A DNA stretch of 64,000 bases, taken from the NCBI RefSeq assembly GCF_022899245.1, contig NZ_JALJAZ010000001.1, positions 2,453,001 to 2,517,000 on the forward strand. The letters run 5' to 3'. The first letter of the stretch is position 1. Every line of letters begins with the position of its first letter. Made by a program: the position numbers and the translations under genes. This DNA is from Falsirhodobacter halotolerans. GTDB taxonomy: Bacteria; Pseudomonadota; Alphaproteobacteria; Rhodobacterales; Rhodobacteraceae. Positions 62,106 through 64,000 of this stretch are shown here, piece by piece. A model generated the notes under the pieces. It saw only the letters and a list, made by a program, of their open reading frames with translations, made no database searches and had not been told where the DNA came from.

Positions 62106-62313
62106 CGGCGCGTAACCTCGGGCTCTGGGTCGGGTCCGCAGGCAAGGCGATCCCGTCTTTCGCGGACATAGCACCGGCCTGCGCGGACGACAAGAATTTC
62201 CCACCTTTTTTATCTGGAAATAGACCGCGACACCGCGCCCGGTGCAAAAGGTTGCGGCCCGCCCCATATCGACGTTATCGATAGATCACCGTTTTTCAGG
62301 AGAATGACTGCCC

Positions 62314-63006
62314 ATGCGGATGTCCGATGTCGTGTTGAAGCCGATGCACCCGGAGGGATGGCGTTTCGTCGGCATCTTCGCGGTCGTGACCGTGATCCTG
62401 TTCCTGATCTGGGAACCGCTGGGCTGGCTGGGCGTGATCCTGACCATCTGGTGCTATTACTTCTTCCGCGATCCGATCCGGCAGGTGCCGGTGGGCGACG
62501 GGTTGGTGATCAGCCCCGCCGACGGCATGATCTCGCAGATCGGGCTGGCGCCGCCCCCGCCGGAACTGGGAATGGATCCGGCGCCGCGCATGCGCATCTC
62601 CATCTTCATGTCGGTGTTCAACGTCCATGTGAACCGTTCGCCCGTAACCGGCAGCCTGACGAAGATGGCCTATACCAAGGGCAAATTCGTCAACGCCTCG
62701 CTGGACAAGGCGTCCGAGCATAACGAGCGCAACGCCCTTTTGCTGCACACGCCCACCGGGCACGACATCGCCTGCGTGCAGATCGCGGGGCTGGTCGCCC
62801 GGCGCATCCTGCCCTTCGTGGCCGAAGGGGCCGCGCTGCAGGCAGGCGAGCGCTTCGGCCTGATCCGATTCGGCTCGCGCCTTGACGTCTATCTTCCGCC
62901 GGGGGTGGAGCCGCTGGTGGCCGAAGGCCAGACGATGATCGCGGGCGAAACCGTTCTGGCACAGCTGGACGGTCTGGCCCCCCTGCGCCCCGCCCGAGCC
63001 GACTGA
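62314..63006 (+). CDS. psd: Phosphatidylserine decarboxylase (short form)
   Basis: A 230-residue membrane-associated pyruvoyl enzyme converting phosphatidylserine to phosphatidylethanolamine. Hydrophobic segments lie near residues 18-50. The self-cleavage site is GS in [11 protein letters not shown], where Ser becomes the pyruvoyl group. Family segments SPADGMI and [11 protein letters not shown] are present. This is the short Psd type that lacks the long N-terminal part. AGGAG lies 11 bases before ATG 62314. The stop overlaps the pssA start (TGATG). Confidence 0.93.
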   Translation: MRMSDVVLKPMHPEGWRFVGIFAVVTVILFLIWEPLGWLGVILTIWCYYFFRDPIRQVPVGDGLVISPADGMISQIGLAPPPPELGMDPAPRMRISIFMSVFNVHVNRSPVTGSLTKMAYTKGKFVNASLDKASEHNERNALLLHTPTGHDIACVQIAGLVARRILPFVAEGAALQAGERFGLIRFGSRLDVYLPPGVEPLVAEGQTMIAGETVLAQLDGLAPLRPARAD

Positions 63007-63761
63007 TGGCCGCCCCCCGCGCCCCCCGCCTGTCGCTGTCGCGGCTGGTCCCGAACCTGCTGACGCTGGCGGCGATCTGCGCGGGCCTCACCTCCATCCG
63101 CTTCGCGATCGAGGGGCGGGTCGATCAGGCCATCGGCCTGATCATCCTGGCCGCCGTGCTGGACGGGATGGACGGGCGGCTGGCGCGGATCTTGAAAAGC
63201 GAAAGCGCCATCGGCGCCGAGCTGGACTCGCTGGCCGATTTCCTGAACTTCGGCGTGGCGACGGGCCTTCTGGTCTTCTTCACATTGCTGAGCGCGGAAA
63301 CCGGCCTCGGCTGGATCGCGGTGCTGATCTATGTGATCTGCTGCGTCATGCGGCTGGCGCGGTTCAACGTGGGATCGAAAACCCCCGATCCCGACGCCAT
63401 TCCCGGCTATTTCACCGGCGTCCCCTCGCCCGCCGGGGCGTTGCTGGCGCTGATGCCCATCGCGGTCGATCGGGCGTTCCCCGGAATGACCCCGACATCG
63501 GGCGTGATCGTCGCCTTCTGGCTGATCTTCGTGGGCTGGCTTCTGATCAGCCACATTCCCACACCGTCGCTGAAACTGGTGCGCCTGCGCCGGGACCGGA
63601 TGCATTACATCTTCGTCGGCATGATCGCGGCGGGCGCGATCCTGTTCACCTGGCCCTGGCATGCGCTGGTGGCCCTGAATCTTCTTTACCTGGGCGTGGT
63701 GCTGTGGTCGTTCAGCCGCCGCCAGCGCCGCGGCCCCAAACGGAGACCGGATGAAACCTGA
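63006..63761 (+). CDS. pssA: CDP-diacylglycerol-serine O-phosphatidyltransferase
   Basis: A 251-residue CDP-alcohol phosphatidyltransferase making phosphatidylserine from CDP-diacylglycerol and serine. The catalytic motif DG-x2-AR-x8-G-x3-D-x3-D appears as DGMDGRLAR followed by GAELDSLADF. Spans surround it. It overlaps psd by one base (TGATG) and the methyltransferase by 11 bases, so the three genes act together. PssA type II (integral membrane), as usual for alphaproteobacteria. Confidence 0.94.
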   Translation: MAAPRAPRLSLSRLVPNLLTLAAICAGLTSIRFAIEGRVDQAIGLIILAAVLDGMDGRLARILKSESAIGAELDSLADFLNFGVATGLLVFFTLLSAETGLGWIAVLIYVICCVMRLARFNVGSKTPDPDAIPGYFTGVPSPAGALLALMPIAVDRAFPGMTPTSGVIVAFWLIFVGWLLISHIPTPSLKLVRLRRDRMHYIFVGMIAAGAILFTWPWHALVALNLLYLGVVLWSFSRRQRRGPKRRPDET

Positions 63762-64000
63762 CGCCATTGCCAGTTCCTATCGCCGCTGGGCACCCGTCTA
63801 TGACGTGACCTTCGGACGGGTGACCCATGCGGGCCGCAGACGGGCCGCCGAATACGTCTCCTCCCGCAAGGGCCGCGCGCTGGAGGTGGGGGTCGGCACC
63901 GGTCTTGTCCTGCCGCTCTATGCCCCGCACACCGACATCACCGGCATCGACTATTCGCCCGAAATGTTGGACAAGGCCCGCCGCAAGGTGGAGGAGATGG
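63751..64000 (+). CDS. pmtA: Phosphatidylethanolamine N-methyltransferase, N-terminal part
   Basis: An 83-residue start of a SAM-dependent methyltransferase, running off the window. Visible motifs are SYRRWAPVYDVTFG and the SAM motif LEVGVGTGLVLPLY, followed by ITGIDYSPEMLDKARRK. In Rhodobacter PmtA methylates phosphatidylethanolamine three times to phosphatidylcholine. Context (psd, pssA upstream, 11-base overlap) supports this. GGAG lies six bases before ATG 63751. Confidence 0.88.
   Translation, partial: MKPDAIASSYRRWAPVYDVTFGRVTHAGRRRAAEYVSSRKGRALEVGVGTGLVLPLYAPHTDITGIDYSPEMLDKARRKVEEM

Noticed and set aside
1-64000. CRISPR arrays, transposons, defence or biosynthetic gene clusters
   Set aside because: No direct-repeat array, transposase, restriction, toxin-antitoxin or NRPS/PKS gene was seen while reading all frames.

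Overview
The window is 64 kb of chromosomal DNA, very GC-rich, from an alphaproteobacterium of the Rhodobacteraceae (Rhodobacter/Paracoccus-like). The assignment rests on gene content and on recognisable family traits. These include a petP-petR-like MarR/OmpR pair, a flgE-flgK-flgL-flgI run beside motB, a PhyR-NepR-EcfG stress locus, an endonuclease-type MutL, and the psd-pssA-PE methyltransferase order. Nearly all of it is coding, with many ATGA, GTGA or TGATG stop/start overlaps. No intergenic gap exceeds about 210 bp. The longest are 62106-62313 (divergent siderophore-interacting protein/psd), 28839-29032 (stress promoters), 58818-58970 (upstream of gltD) and 60760-60903 (tRNA promoter). 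No rRNA, CRISPR array, insertion sequence, prophage or defence island was seen.

Layout. 1-4.7 kb: 5' part of rnr, three uncharacterised genes and ilvD, all on the minus strand. 4.8-9.6 kb: hemolysin III protein, a DUF1643 gene, truB, a phosphodiester glycosidase-like gene, rbfA, then dapB with an acetyltransferase and a DUF1674 gene. 9.6-19.5 kb: a plus-strand run of rsmB, heparinase-like, purH, lspA, a DUF3035 lipoprotein, a catalytic/non-catalytic M16 peptidase pair and mutL. 19.5-26.4 kb: saccharopine dehydrogenase with a WGR protein, then flgI, flgL, flgK, flgE and motB, all minus. 26.5-28.7 kb: exbB-exbD-tonB.

28.7-37.6 kb is the most interesting region, a general stress response island. 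The core regulators are a HisKA_2 histidine kinase, EcfG sigma factor, a 39-residue NepR (too short for usual ORF cut-offs) and PhyR. Around them lie small envelope and stress proteins (DUF1328, a DUF883-like protein, a holin-like protein, a long helical membrane-anchored protein, CsbD, an AI-2E family protein, phospholipase D and a secreted protein). Seven sequences matching the EcfG promoter pattern (GGAAC, 16-17 bp spacer, CGTT, or TGTT in two cases) were read by eye. They sit before phyR, nepR, csbD, the AI-2E gene, the secreted-protein gene, and both sides of the DUF1328/DUF883-like divergence. In two places the divergent promoters are fully overlapping inverted copies.

37.6-50 kb: a second phospholipase D with an endonuclease/exonuclease/phosphatase, phosphomannomutase, an ABC exporter, an NAD-dependent epimerase, an MFS exporter, xseB-ispA-dxs (isoprenoid entry), the petP-petR-like pair, and ilvE. 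50-62 kb: a small protein, an FzlA-like GST, mtgA, gltD/secreted protein/gltB as a tight operon, uppP, an NDUFA9-like protein, tRNA-Leu(CAG) and a siderophore-interacting protein. 62.3-64 kb: psd, pssA and the start of a PE N-methyltransferase, which together make PE and PC.
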